The notes: generated by a model from the letters alone, not told the origin. A stretch of DNA of 52,464 nucleotides from Parabacteroides distasonis (GCF_004793765.1 NZ_SRYM01000025.1:1-52464); one strand, 5' to 3'. Positions 35,384-44,079 are shown, counted from the stretch's first letter. Program-made: numbers and translations.

Positions 35384-37192
35384 ATGAATAAGATTAGTAT
35401 ATACGCATTGACGTTCTTTTTAAGTTTATCGAGCGTAACCGTTCATTCCCAAAAGAATAATAAGCAAGTTATTTTTAATAACGAACAAGGGGGAGATATA
35501 TTTTATCATACCATCGAACGCGGACAAACCGTATATGCCATAGCTACCATGTATGGTGTAAGCGTAGAGGATATTTACCAGTTGAATCCGGAAAGTAAAG
35601 AAAAGATCAAGGCCGGTTCTACGTTAAGAATCCCGCAGAAGGATTCCGCTATCGCACCTTCCGGCAAAACAGATAACTATACATACCATACGATCCAGCC
35701 GAAAGAGACCTTGTACTCTTTATCCATTAAATATTCAGTGCCTGCCACGGATATTATCGCCGCCAATCCGGGCCTCTCCACATCGACATTTACGGCTGGT
35801 AAGAATATCCGGATCCCGCCGACACGACTGGAAACCTTGCCTACCACGGAAAAAAGGACCGTACAAAAGGAAATGGAATATACCATACAGAAAAAAGAGA
35901 CCATGTATCGTATCTGCCGGAAGTTCGATATTTCCAGCGTGGAGCTTTTAAGACTCAACCCTGAGCTGAAAAATGGAGTGAAAGCAGGCATGGTTATCAA
36001 GATTCCGATAGTCAGTGAAGAAGTGATCACCCAAAACAAGAGACAACCGGAAGAGCGTGAGGTGAACGCCCTCCTCTCTACTCCTAAAGATATAAAGAAG
36101 GTGAACCGTATCCAAGTCGCCTTATTGTTGCCGTTCATGACGAACGAGACAACGCAATCATCCGCGACCTCCCGTTTCGTGGAATATTACGAGGGATTGC
36201 TATTGGCGGTTGACAGCTTGCGAAATATGGGAACCTCTATCGAGCTATCGGTATATGATACTGGAAACGGTACGAAGAAAGTCAAGGAGATATTGAAAGA
36301 AGATGCGTTATCAAACGCTAACTTAATCATCGGCGCCGTACAGAACGACCAAATCGGATTGATCGCGGATTTTGCCCAAAAGCATAATATTAAGTACGTG
36401 ATCCCTTTCACCTCCAAGAATGATGATGTCTTGTCAAACGCGAATGTTTATCAAGTAAACACACCTCATTCTTATTTATACGCCAAAGCGGCACAAGCCG
36501 GATGTGATTTGTTCTCGGATTATAATATCATACTTGTTAATATAAAGGATAAAGAAGAGAAACCGGAATTTATCAAAGCCTTCAAAACGGAGATGCAGCA
36601 ACGCGATATCCCGTTCAAGGAAGTAACTTATAAGGGGGATACTTTCGCCACGGATATAGAGACTGCCATGGTAAGGGACAAGCGGAATGTGGTATTGCCA
36701 ACCTCCGCTTCCTTAGATGCGGTGAATAAGATCAAGGCACCGCTCCGTATGCTTTCCGAGTTGAGAGAGGAGGAGAAAGAACCTTATATGGTCAACCTAT
36801 TCGGTTATCCGGAATGGCAGACGTATACAAGAGAATGTCTGGAGGATTTCTACGCATTAAACACCTATATCTATAGTAATTTCTATGCGGACAACTTATC
36901 TCCGGAAGTCCATGATTTTTATTCCGATTATAAAAACTGGTACAGCAAAAATTTAATCAACACATTCCCGAAATATGGAATCCTAGGCTTTGACACGGGT
37001 ATGTATTTCATAGGCGCCATCAATAAATATGGTTCCAACTTCGAGAATAACTTAGACAAGATCCATTATAAGAGCATCCAGGCCGGATTCGATTTCCATA
37101 GGGTGAATAACTGGGGAGGCTTTATCAATACGAACTTGTTTATAGTACATTACAAGAACGATTATACGGTAACCCGCAGTGAGGTAAGATGA
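35384..37192 (+). CDS. Triple-LysM protein with a periplasmic-binding-protein fold
   Basis: Exported 602-residue protein. A signal peptide (about 1-22) is followed by three LysM repeats (about 40-85, 103-148 and 165-210), which bind peptidoglycan. From about 240 to the end it resembles type I periplasmic-binding domains (IQVALLLPFM, EYYEGLLLAVDSL, IIGAVQNDQIGLIADFA, VIPFTSKNDDVL), as in branched amino-acid receptors or LpoA-like regulators. There are no permease genes, so a structural or enzyme-regulating role is likelier than transport. Its stop overlaps the following barrel gene. Confidence 0.82.
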   Translation: MNKISIYALTFFLSLSSVTVHSQKNNKQVIFNNEQGGDIFYHTIERGQTVYAIATMYGVSVEDIYQLNPESKEKIKAGSTLRIPQKDSAIAPSGKTDNYTYHTIQPKETLYSLSIKYSVPATDIIAANPGLSTSTFTAGKNIRIPPTRLETLPTTEKRTVQKEMEYTIQKKETMYRICRKFDISSVELLRLNPELKNGVKAGMVIKIPIVSEEVITQNKRQPEEREVNALLSTPKDIKKVNRIQVALLLPFMTNETTQSSATSRFVEYYEGLLLAVDSLRNMGTSIELSVYDTGNGTKKVKEILKEDALSNANLIIGAVQNDQIGLIADFAQKHNIKYVIPFTSKNDDVLSNANVYQVNTPHSYLYAKAAQAGCDLFSDYNIILVNIKDKEEKPEFIKAFKTEMQQRDIPFKEVTYKGDTFATDIETAMVRDKRNVVLPTSASLDAVNKIKAPLRMLSELREEEKEPYMVNLFGYPEWQTYTRECLEDFYALNTYIYSNFYADNLSPEVHDFYSDYKNWYSKNLINTFPKYGILGFDTGMYFIGAINKYGSNFENNLDKIHYKSIQAGFDFHRVNNWGGFINTNLFIVHYKNDYTVTRSEVR

Positions 37193-37866
37193 TGACAAAA
37201 AAGATATTTGTAGTGATATTTCTGTACATGGCAAGCTTATTGATTTGCCATGCGCAGAAAAGTACTTTTAAGCAAGAGCTTGCGGTTGGCGCATCTTTCG
37301 GGTTAAATTTCTCTAGCGTAAGCTTTGCCCCAAAAGTCCCTACGAAGATGAAACTTGGATTTAACGGGGGAGCGACGATACGTTGGAATACGGAACCCAA
37401 TTTAGGCATACAGACGGAATTGAACTTTACCCAACATGGATGGGAAGAGAAGTTTGAGGAGAAACCTCAATATAAATATAGCCGTACGGTAAACTATATG
37501 GAGCTTCCGTTCTTGACCCACATCCATTTCGGAAGCAAGCGAGTGCGTGTATTCGTCAATCTAGGGCCTAAAATTGGTTATGCGCTGAGCGAAAGCACGG
37601 AGTCGAACCTGAATGGCGAAAACCCGAACGCGAACCGTCCGGACGAACAACATACATTGGAAGTCCAAAAGAAGTTCGATTGGGGGCTTTGCGGCGGACC
37701 AGGTATCGAGTTCCGCACCGGAATAGGCTCTTTCCTGTTGGAAGGTCGTTATTACTATGCGCTGGGCGATATGTTCAATAGCCGCAAAGGAGACACTTTC
37801 TCTAAATCTTCCAGCCAAATAATATCCGCGAAACTAACCTATCTTATTCCCATCTTTAGTAAATAA
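37189..37866 (+). CDS. PorT-family outer membrane beta-barrel protein
   Basis: Small outer membrane barrel of 225 residues with a signal peptide (about 1-22, cut after CHA). Alternating amphipathic strands and motifs such as LGFNGGATIRWN, LGIQTELNFTQHGW, YMELPFLTHIHF and NLGPKIGYAL match the PorT/outer-membrane beta-barrel 2 family; the chain ends in Lys rather than Phe. It overlaps the LysM gene at ATGA, so the barrel and the LysM protein are made together. Direct membership in T9SS (true PorT) is not shown. Confidence 0.8.
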   Translation: MMTKKIFVVIFLYMASLLICHAQKSTFKQELAVGASFGLNFSSVSFAPKVPTKMKLGFNGGATIRWNTEPNLGIQTELNFTQHGWEEKFEEKPQYKYSRTVNYMELPFLTHIHFGSKRVRVFVNLGPKIGYALSESTESNLNGENPNANRPDEQHTLEVQKKFDWGLCGGPGIEFRTGIGSFLLEGRYYYALGDMFNSRKGDTFSKSSSQIISAKLTYLIPIFSK

Positions 37867-37974
37867 AGGGGATAGACCCGTGATATCGTAACAATCAGTT
37901 GAAGATCTGTGCCACAAGTCATCCCACTCAAGAGATAAGAACAGTGGATAGTATAACCAAGTTCCGGACAATCT

Positions 37975-38062
37975 GATCTTTTCACACCCGTGAAGAGATC
38001 TTTTCACGCTCGTGATACGATCTTTTCACAAGGGTGAAACGATCATTTCACATCCGTGAAAT
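37975..38062. repeat. Tandem array of four 22-bp dyads
   Basis: Four units of exactly 22 bp start at 37975, 37997, 38019 and 38041. Each begins GATC, then TTTTCAC or ATTTCAC, four variable bases, then GTGA. The inner four bases differ each time (ACCC, GCTC, AAGG, ATCC) while the flanking dyad TTCAC-N4-GTGA(A) is kept. A fifth GATC follows at 38063. Bases 37867-37974 and 38063-38191 hold nothing else I can support. Confidence 0.85.
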
Positions 38063-38191
38063 GATCGTTGGATACAAGCGTACAAGCTACTTCCGATAAT
38101 ACCTTTATCCAACAGGAAGGTGCTACAGTAACAAATCATGAATACAATGGGGAACGCATCCAACTATCATTATTGTTGAGGTGACCTACTA

Positions 38192-38262
38192 TAAAAGAAA
38201 AGGCCATCCGTCACGGACAGCCAATCTCATTGTTAACCTTAAATCTAATACCATGAAAAACA
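38192..38262 (-). ncRNA. Predicted small RNA with its own promoter and terminator
   Basis: On the minus strand a perfect TATATTTG box (38268-38275) is followed by about 65-70 bases ending in a terminator: hairpin built on TCCGT / ACGGA with GGC/GCC at the base (38202-38222), then TTTTCTTTTA. No ORF of note lies in it. The inner segment GGTATTAGATTTAAGGTTAAC is, as I recall, repeated in other Bacteroidales genomes, so this may belong to a known family such as Bacteroidales-1 or FopS; I could not verify that. Confidence 0.55.
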
Positions 38263-38267
38263 CAGTG

Positions 38268-38299
38268 CAAATATAGGGACTTTATGTTATGCAGCATAA
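38268..38299 (-). promoter_or_regulatory. Promoter and dyad of the predicted small RNA
   Basis: The -7 box TATATTTG (38268-38275, minus strand) has a perfect 13-bp palindrome TTATGCAGCATAA (38287-38299) upstream, at the place of the -33 region and spacer. The palindrome could be an operator. Confidence 0.5.
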
Positions 38300-38467
38300 T
38301 TTTCCAACAAGAAAAGCCATTTTATTAACCTTAATTAAGACAAACATGCTATACAACATAGGATTCAGCTCTTTTTATCTCGTTTTTTCTATTAAAAGCG
38401 AAATACTACCATTATAAATATTTATTATCTTTACTTTTATCAACATAAATAATGGATTAATCTAATT

Positions 38468-38580
38468 GAGCGTCTTATCCGTGTGATCCAACGATATGCC
38501 GACCTAATTATACCCGAAGGAGGAAGCAACCAGATCGCCATCAATATCTTGAAAATGTTTATCGAGAACAATCTGGGGCT
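38468..38580 (+). pseudogene. Uridine kinase 3' remnant
   Basis: This in-frame stretch encodes RYADLIIPEGGSNQIAINIL, the conserved C-terminal end of uridine kinase (Udk). The upstream frame meets a stop at 38450, so the P-loop and most of the enzyme are absent. Downstream the frame drifts into unrelated hydrophobic residues and overlaps the end of panB. It is probably a leftover of a deleted or transposed udk copy. Confidence 0.65.
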
Positions 38581-38626
38581 TCCCCATATAGAGAAAATCA
38601 GTAAACCAATCTCATGTATTCTGTTT

Positions 38627-39448
38627 CTAATATTGCTCCTTCTCGTTCGGGAAGTCTTGAGATTTCACGTCTTCAATATACGCTTGTACGGCATGGGTAA
38701 TCTCCTCCCCTAAATTAGCGTAGCGACGTAAGAAACGGGGAGAGAAGCCTTGATTGATACCGAGCATGTCGTGCATAACCAACACTTGACCATCTACGCC
38801 TCCACCAGCGCCAATGCCGATAACCGGGATCGTAAGCTCCGAAGCGACACGAGCCGCCAGCTCCGCCGGGATCTTTTCCAACACCAAGGCGAAACAACCT
38901 ATCTCCTCTAGCAAATGGGCATCCTCAATCAACTTCTTAGCCTCGGCCTCTTCACGGGCACGTACCGTATACGTACCGAATTTATTGATCGATTGCGGCG
39001 TCAATCCTAAATGCCCCATAATTGGAATACCGGCACACAAGATACGTTCGATAGATTCCCGAACCTCGGCACCGCCTTCCAGCTTGATACAATCGGCATG
39101 CGTCTCTTTCATCACCCGGATAGCGGAGGCCAAGGCTTCCTTGGAGTTTCCTTGGTACGTACCGAAAGGCAAGTCTACCACCACCAGCGCACGATTCACC
39201 GCTTTCACGACCGATTTGCCATGGTAAATCATCTGGTCGAGCGTAATCGGCAAAGTGGTCACGTTTCCAGCCATTACGTTAGAAGCGGAGTCTCCCACCA
39301 AAATCACATCCATTCCTGCTTGATCGATTAATTTCGCCATCGAATAATCATAAGCGGTAAGCATGGATATTTTCTCACCACGCTGTTTCATCTCTACCAG
39401 ACGATGTGTGGTCACCTTTCTATTATCATCTACTTTTGCGACAGACAT
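38627..39448 (-). CDS. panB: 3-Methyl-2-oxobutanoate hydroxymethyltransferase
   Basis: First enzyme of pantothenate synthesis, moving a hydroxymethyl group from 5,10-methylene-THF to 2-oxoisovalerate. The 273-residue protein has [15 protein letters not shown], the metal-binding [37 protein letters not shown] and [18 protein letters not shown]. It is a single gene with its own promoter just upstream; no panC or panD is adjacent. Confidence 0.96.
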   Translation of the reverse strand: MSVAKVDDNRKVTTHRLVEMKQRGEKISMLTAYDYSMAKLIDQAGMDVILVGDSASNVMAGNVTTLPITLDQMIYHGKSVVKAVNRALVVVDLPFGTYQGNSKEALASAIRVMKETHADCIKLEGGAEVRESIERILCAGIPIMGHLGLTPQSINKFGTYTVRAREEAEAKKLIEDAHLLEEIGCFALVLEKIPAELAARVASELTIPVIGIGAGGGVDGQVLVMHDMLGINQGFSPRFLRRYANLGEEITHAVQAYIEDVKSQDFPNEKEQY

Positions 39449-39476
39449 ATTATATTTTTTTTAATAGTTTCGGCCA

Positions 39477-39505
39477 CAAAGGTAAGTATTATTATTTATT
39501 TTCAA
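39477..39505 (-). promoter_or_regulatory. Promoter of panB
   Basis: Minus strand: TTG (39503-39505), 18 bases, then TACCTTTG (39477-39484), 28 bases before the panB start. The -33 part lies inside the 3' end of the cold-shock gene. Confidence 0.6.
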
Positions 39506-39938
39506 GACAAACATTCACGGCACTTAAGCCTCTGTCGCCACGTTCAAGGTCGAACGTCACGATATCGTTCACTGAGATATCATCCACAACATTGTTCACG
39601 TGAAAGAAATACTTTTCCGTCCCCGACAAGTCACGGATAAACCCGAACCCTTTTGCCTCGTTAAAATAGTCTACCCTACCCCTTAAGATAACAGGAGCCA
39701 CATCCTCTCTCTTAGGAGTCGAGATCAGGATATCTTCCTGATTTATCTCTTCTTTTTGACGAAATTCGGGAGGAACAGAGGTGATCATCCCGTTTTCATC
39801 CACATAAGCGATCATATCCTCAAAGCAAGTTGCCTTACCAGACGATTTTCTTTCCTCTTTCCTATTCTGTTTCTCTACTCGACGAGCTTGTTTCTTTTTC
39901 TCGTTTTCACGTTTACCAAATGATACGCATTTTGCCAT
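39492..39938 (-). CDS. Cold-shock-domain protein with a basic N-terminal extension
   Basis: RNA/DNA-binding protein of 148 residues. The C-terminal 65 residues are a cold-shock domain with both RNP-like motifs (KGFGFIRD and KYFFHVNNV). The first 35 residues are Lys/Arg-rich (NEKKKQARRVEKQNRKEERK) and may be disordered and nucleic-acid binding. Such extended forms are common in Bacteroidales, where plain 67-residue Csp proteins are less frequent. It likely acts as an RNA chaperone. The promoter box sits 150 bases upstream, leaving a long leader. Confidence 0.9.
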   Translation of the reverse strand: MAKCVSFGKRENEKKKQARRVEKQNRKEERKSSGKATCFEDMIAYVDENGMITSVPPEFRQKEEINQEDILISTPKREDVAPVILRGRVDYFNEAKGFGFIRDLSGTEKYFFHVNNVVDDISVNDIVTFDLERGDRGLSAVNVCLENK

Positions 39939-40096
39939 ACAGTCAATTTTAATTTATACTAGGACCTCACGTTCCGTGAAGCGTGTTTATACTAACTTAG
40001 CGTGAGAATTGATGATTAAAGGAGAGATCCACTTAATAAATATAAAAAGAAGAACTATGTCGATAATGATTCTAGACTCAAACTTTCGCAAAGATA
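39939..40096 (-). promoter_or_regulatory. Cold-shock gene promoter and structured 5' leader
   Basis: Minus strand TATCTTTG (40089-40096) predicts a start near 40082 and so a leader of about 140 bases. The leader contains the dyad TCACG-TTC-CGTGA (39967-39979) with further CGTG repeats around it. Cold-shock mRNAs often carry long, temperature-sensitive leaders, but function here is inference. Confidence 0.45.
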
Positions 40097-40151
40097 GAAA
40101 AATAAATGGAGAAAACCTTATAGATCCTCTCATTTAAGAATAAAAAAACCT

Positions 40152-40159
40152 TACTTTTG
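40152..40159 (+). promoter_or_regulatory. Promoter -7 box of the exonuclease gene
   Basis: TACTTTTG matches TAnnTTTG, 22 bases before the ATG at 40182. Confidence 0.5.
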
Positions 40160-40181
40160 TATCCTATACCAAAAAGCATTT

Positions 40182-40760
40182 ATGAAACTACTTTTTTTCG
40201 ATTTAGAGACTACCGGCATAAAATACTGGAGAAACGGAATTCACCAAATAAGTGGGGAGATCATAATCGATGGGGTTACAAAGGAATCCTTTAATTTTAA
40301 TGTCTGCCCGCATCCCCAATGCGAGATAGAGGAAGAGGCACTTCGCATTTGCAACGTGTCCAAGGAACAGATACAAGCATATCCGTCCATGCGAGAGGTG
40401 TACGTTAAATTCGTAAACATGTTGTCTAAATACGTAGATAAATTTGACAAAAAAGACAAATTCTTCCTTGTAGGGTACAATAATGCCGCTTTCGATAATC
40501 ACTTCTTGAAAGCCTTCTTCGTACAAAACGGAGATAATTATTTCTACTCATGGTTTTGGGTGAACTCGATTGACGTAATGGTATTGTCTACCCAGCATTT
40601 GATGCGCAAACGGCATGAGATGACAGATTTCAAGCAGGAAACGGTGGCAAGGACTTTAGGCATACAAATAGACTCCGCAAAACTGCACGACGCATCTTAT
40701 GATATTCAATTAACCAAAAAGATTTATAATAAGATATCCTCCCTTTCATTTATGGGTTGA
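40182..40760 (+). CDS. DnaQ-like 3'-5' exonuclease (DEDDh)
   Basis: Exonuclease of 192 residues. ExoI is FFDLETTG (D and E), ExoII is VGYNNAAFDNHF (D), and ExoIII is LHDASYDIQLT (H and D), making it DEDDh. The HQISGEI strand lies between. It lacks polymerase or helicase domains and may act in RNA or DNA trimming or proofreading. It stands alone between divergent promoters. Confidence 0.88.
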   Translation: MKLLFFDLETTGIKYWRNGIHQISGEIIIDGVTKESFNFNVCPHPQCEIEEEALRICNVSKEQIQAYPSMREVYVKFVNMLSKYVDKFDKKDKFFLVGYNNAAFDNHFLKAFFVQNGDNYFYSWFWVNSIDVMVLSTQHLMRKRHEMTDFKQETVARTLGIQIDSAKLHDASYDIQLTKKIYNKISSLSFMG

Positions 40761-40785
40761 TTGATTCTTTTTATAAATTATCGTT

Positions 40786-40815
40786 TTTGACTATAGGTTG
40801 ATTTAATTATCTTTA
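40786..40815 (+). promoter_or_regulatory. Promoter of the amidase and two-component operon
   Basis: TTTG (40786-40789), 18 bases, then TATCTTTA (40808-40815), one base off TAnnTTTG. The GTG start at 40844 follows by 28 bases. Confidence 0.5.
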
Positions 40816-40843
40816 CGGCGTAGAATCAATTTTTAAGATATCT

Positions 40844-41833
40844 GTGAAACATAGTATCCATATTTTCTTCATCTTTATTACCGCTCTCGTATATACAGGT
40901 CCCTTGACTGCCCAAGAAAAGGCGTATCCGAAAAACGGAGAGGGCATCACTCTTTTTCTCAAACGTTTCAACCGTACCGGCGAGGCGTACCAGAAAAAGT
41001 TTATCGAGCTTAATAAAGGGAAGTTGGGTAAAAATAACAGTTTGCGCATGGGCGTAAAATATACCTTGCCTCCGCTCGCCTCCCCCCCTCAGAAAAAGAA
41101 TTATCAGCCCCTGTTCGGTAAGTCGCTAGCCAGTTACCAAGTAACCTCTTCCGATTTAAAAGGAGCTTGCTTTTATCTGGTCAGTGGGCATGGCGGTCCG
41201 GATCCCGGAGCAATCGGCAAAATGGGTTCCCATGAATTACATGAGGATGAATACGCTTACGACATCATGCTACGTCTGGCACGTAATCTTTTAACACGAG
41301 GCGCCAAAGTACATATTATCATCCAAGACGCAAAGGATGGAATACGTAATCAACAATTCCTCAATAACAGCAAACGGGAAACTTGCATGGGTAGCCCGAT
41401 CCCCCTTAGCCAAGTGAGCCGTCTGGATCAGCGCTGCGCCAAGATAAACAGCTTAAGCCGGAAAGACAAAGAAGTTTATAAAAGAGCTATATTCATCCAT
41501 GTGGACAGCCGGAGCAAGCATAAAAGAACCGATGTCTTTTTCTATCATAAACCCAAAGATCAAGCGAGTAAGCGCTTGGCTAAGACGATGAAATCCATTT
41601 TCTCGCACAAATACAACCGCCACCAACCCGGCCGGGGATTCTCGGGTACAGTAGACGATCGTAACTTATATGTATTACGTCATACAACCCCGACCTCCGT
41701 CTTCGTCGAATTGGGCAACATACAAAACCAATACGACCAACAACGGATCATCCTCAGCAACAATCGGCAAGCCTTGGCTAATTGGCTTTGCGAAGGATTT
41801 ATTACGGATTACAAATATTATAAGAAGAAATAA
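40844..41833 (+). CDS. N-acetylmuramoyl-L-alanine amidase (Amidase_3)
   Basis: Zinc amidase that cuts the peptide from the glycan of peptidoglycan, 329 residues, with a GTG start. A signal peptide (about 1-23, cut after LTA) leads a LysM-like segment (about 33-78: GEGITLFLKRF...LRMGVKYTLPPL). The catalytic domain supplies H116 (SGHGGPDPGA), a glutamate in ELHEDEY, H219 (IFIHVDS) and the catalytic E289 (VFVELGN). It is 8 bases before a histidine kinase gene, in one transcript with a two-component system. Confidence 0.87.
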   Translation: MKHSIHIFFIFITALVYTGPLTAQEKAYPKNGEGITLFLKRFNRTGEAYQKKFIELNKGKLGKNNSLRMGVKYTLPPLASPPQKKNYQPLFGKSLASYQVTSSDLKGACFYLVSGHGGPDPGAIGKMGSHELHEDEYAYDIMLRLARNLLTRGAKVHIIIQDAKDGIRNQQFLNNSKRETCMGSPIPLSQVSRLDQRCAKINSLSRKDKEVYKRAIFIHVDSRSKHKRTDVFFYHKPKDQASKRLAKTMKSIFSHKYNRHQPGRGFSGTVDDRNLYVLRHTTPTSVFVELGNIQNQYDQQRIILSNNRQALANWLCEGFITDYKYYKKK

Positions 41834-41841
41834 TAGATCCC

Positions 41842-43374
41842 ATGAATACCAGACTTCGTTTCAAGCTAATCGCCCTGTTGATCGTCTTATCGTTGACAGG
41901 ACTTTTGGTTTTCCAAGGATATTGGCTGAAAGGTTTATACGATACCCTATATAAGCAGATGGAGATTAATATCGAGGAGGCGATGAAAATAGCCGATTAC
42001 AAGGAACTGTTCCTACGTATCCGTACGATCAAGGAAAAACAGGGAAACCTAGGTCCACAGACCCAAGAAGTCTACTTTGGATCGGACAAAGGCTCGCCCA
42101 ACGCACACTTGGATATGAGAAGCGAGCTTCCTTACGGACAGCAACCGGAACAGCAGCCAATAGGGCTGGACCGGGAAGAGATATTCCGGATGGTTAACCC
42201 TAACTCACGCATGCAACTACATATCGATTATGGTGATGACGAGGATTTCAGTTCCATAGACTCTACCTTAGTAGATTACTTATACGTGATCGGCGAGATA
42301 GAGAATATGGTACAACAAGCGATGCATGCCAATGTAGACACCATAGAGCCTATCGATTTCCAAAAATACAACAAGCTGCTCGCTTTAGAGTTGAAAGCTC
42401 GCAATATCGATACCCCACATGAGTTAGTAACTATCTACAAACCCCAAAAAGAAAACGTAAAAGGCTGGATGCATATAGATAGCCCACAGCGATTCGCCAA
42501 TTGGACATCCCCCGTGCATTTCGATTATGCGATCCAGAATGAGAAGACTTTATCATACCGCCTGTACCTAAAATCCCCGTCGAGTGTCATCCTTACTCAA
42601 ATGAAAGGCATCTTGACATCTTCTTTCCTGCTGCTTTTGCTTATCATCAGTGCTTTCATCTATCTTCTCCGAACAATACTCAAGCAGAAGACGGTAGAAG
42701 AACTGAAAACCGATTTCACCAATAATATGACCCATGAGCTGAAAACCCCGATCAGCGTAAGCTACGCCGCCGTGGACGCCTTGTTGAACTTCGGCGATCC
42801 CGTCAGCGGAAAGCAGCAGAAGTACCTGACTATCGTGAAAGATCAGCTCGTACATCTGACTGGATTGGTAGAACAGATATTGACACTCGCCGTGGAGAAC
42901 CGTAGTACGTTCCGGCTACGCCCTGAGACGATTTCACTGAACGGACTATCGCAATCACTAATCGAACAATATAAGCTGAAAGCAAACAAGCCCATAGAAT
43001 TCATCTGTTCCATTCCCGAGGACATAGAGCTGGTAGCCGATCGTACTCATCTATATAATATGCTGAGCAACCTTATCGATAATGCCATCAAATACGGTGA
43101 TAAGGAGCCTTGCCGAATTAATCTGGTGGCTCGTCAAAACAGGCAAGAAATAACGATCTCCGTCACGGACAACGGGCCGGGAATCAGCGAAGCCAACCAG
43201 CGGCAGATATTCGACAAGTTCTTCCGGGTTCCCAGCGGGAATATCCACAACGTGAAAGGTTACGGATTGGGATTGTATTACGTGAAAGATATGATGAGCA
43301 AACATGGAGGAACGGCCAGCGTGGAAAGTTCTATCGGCAAAGGTGCGACCTTCACCCTGCATTTTAAACCATGA
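41842..43374 (+). CDS. Sensor histidine kinase
   Basis: Membrane kinase of 510 residues. Helix 1 (about 10-30) and helix 2 (about 253-277) flank a periplasmic domain of about 220 residues. There is no clear HAMP domain: helix 2 leads almost directly into the phosphoacceptor helix, with H298 in NMTHELKTPIS. The N box is LIDNAIKYGD, then DNGPGIS and GYGLGLYYVKDMM. The arrangement is like the RprX kinase of Bacteroides fragilis, a tentative match from memory. Its response regulator follows 21 bases on, and the amidase precedes it. Confidence 0.93.
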   Translation: MNTRLRFKLIALLIVLSLTGLLVFQGYWLKGLYDTLYKQMEINIEEAMKIADYKELFLRIRTIKEKQGNLGPQTQEVYFGSDKGSPNAHLDMRSELPYGQQPEQQPIGLDREEIFRMVNPNSRMQLHIDYGDDEDFSSIDSTLVDYLYVIGEIENMVQQAMHANVDTIEPIDFQKYNKLLALELKARNIDTPHELVTIYKPQKENVKGWMHIDSPQRFANWTSPVHFDYAIQNEKTLSYRLYLKSPSSVILTQMKGILTSSFLLLLLIISAFIYLLRTILKQKTVEELKTDFTNNMTHELKTPISVSYAAVDALLNFGDPVSGKQQKYLTIVKDQLVHLTGLVEQILTLAVENRSTFRLRPETISLNGLSQSLIEQYKLKANKPIEFICSIPEDIELVADRTHLYNMLSNLIDNAIKYGDKEPCRINLVARQNRQEITISVTDNGPGISEANQRQIFDKFFRVPSGNIHNVKGYGLGLYYVKDMMSKHGGTASVESSIGKGATFTLHFKP

Positions 43375-43395
43375 ACGGAAAAACAAGTATCAGAC

Positions 43396-44079
43396 ATGGA
43401 AAAGATAAAAGTATTATTAGTAGAAGATGAGCCAACATTGGCCATGATCATCAAGGATACGCTGGATGGGAACGAGTTCAATATCACCCTAGCGGCGAAT
43501 GGCGAGGAGGGCCTCTCCCGTTATGCGGAGATCAATCCGGACATTATCGTAGCGGACATCATGATGCCCAAGATGGATGGTTTCACTATGGTCAAGTTGA
43601 TCCGTAAGACGGATACCCATACCCCTGTCCTATTCCTATCGGCCCGTTCTGCAGCCAATGACGTGGTAGAGGGCTTCGAGCTTGGCGGCAACGATTACCT
43701 GAAAAAGCCTTTCGGCATGGCGGAATTAATCGTGCGCATCAAGGCGTTACTGCATAAGGTGTCCGTCCAAAGACCGGAAGCCACCTCTTTCCGTATCGGG
43801 CTTTATACGTTCGATTCCATCACGCAGACATTGGTCTACCAGGGAGAGAAACAACTCCTCAGCAACCGGGAATCCGAGATATTGAAGCGCCTTTGCGATA
43901 ATAAAAACCAAGTATTACCGATGAAAGAGATCTTGATAGACCTTTGGGGGGATGATTCTTTCTTCAACGCACGCAGCCTGCATGTCTTTATCACCAAACT
44001 GCGTCATAAGTTATCGAAAGACGAGTCTATCAAGATTTTGAATATCCGGGGTATCGGATATAAACTGATCATTGATTGA
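43396..44079 (+). CDS. OmpR/PhoB-family response regulator
   Basis: Response regulator of 227 residues. The receiver domain has E10-D11, the phosphoacceptor D54 (VADIMMPKMDG) and the KK pair in YLKKPFG (103-104). The C-terminal winged helix (about 130-227) ends in HVFITKLRHKLSKDESIKILNIRGIGYKL, quoted here only as its two halves HVFITKLRHKL and ILNIRGIGYKL. It is the partner of the preceding kinase and may resemble RprY. Its last 11 bases overlap the convergent TSCPD gene. Confidence 0.93.
   Translation: MEKIKVLLVEDEPTLAMIIKDTLDGNEFNITLAANGEEGLSRYAEINPDIIVADIMMPKMDGFTMVKLIRKTDTHTPVLFLSARSAANDVVEGFELGGNDYLKKPFGMAELIVRIKALLHKVSVQRPEATSFRIGLYTFDSITQTLVYQGEKQLLSNRESEILKRLCDNKNQVLPMKEILIDLWGDDSFFNARSLHVFITKLRHKLSKDESIKILNIRGIGYKLIID

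Noticed and set aside
37975-38062. Possible CRISPR array
   Set aside because: Repeats are 22 bp in direct contact with only four variable bases; there are no spacers and no cas genes.
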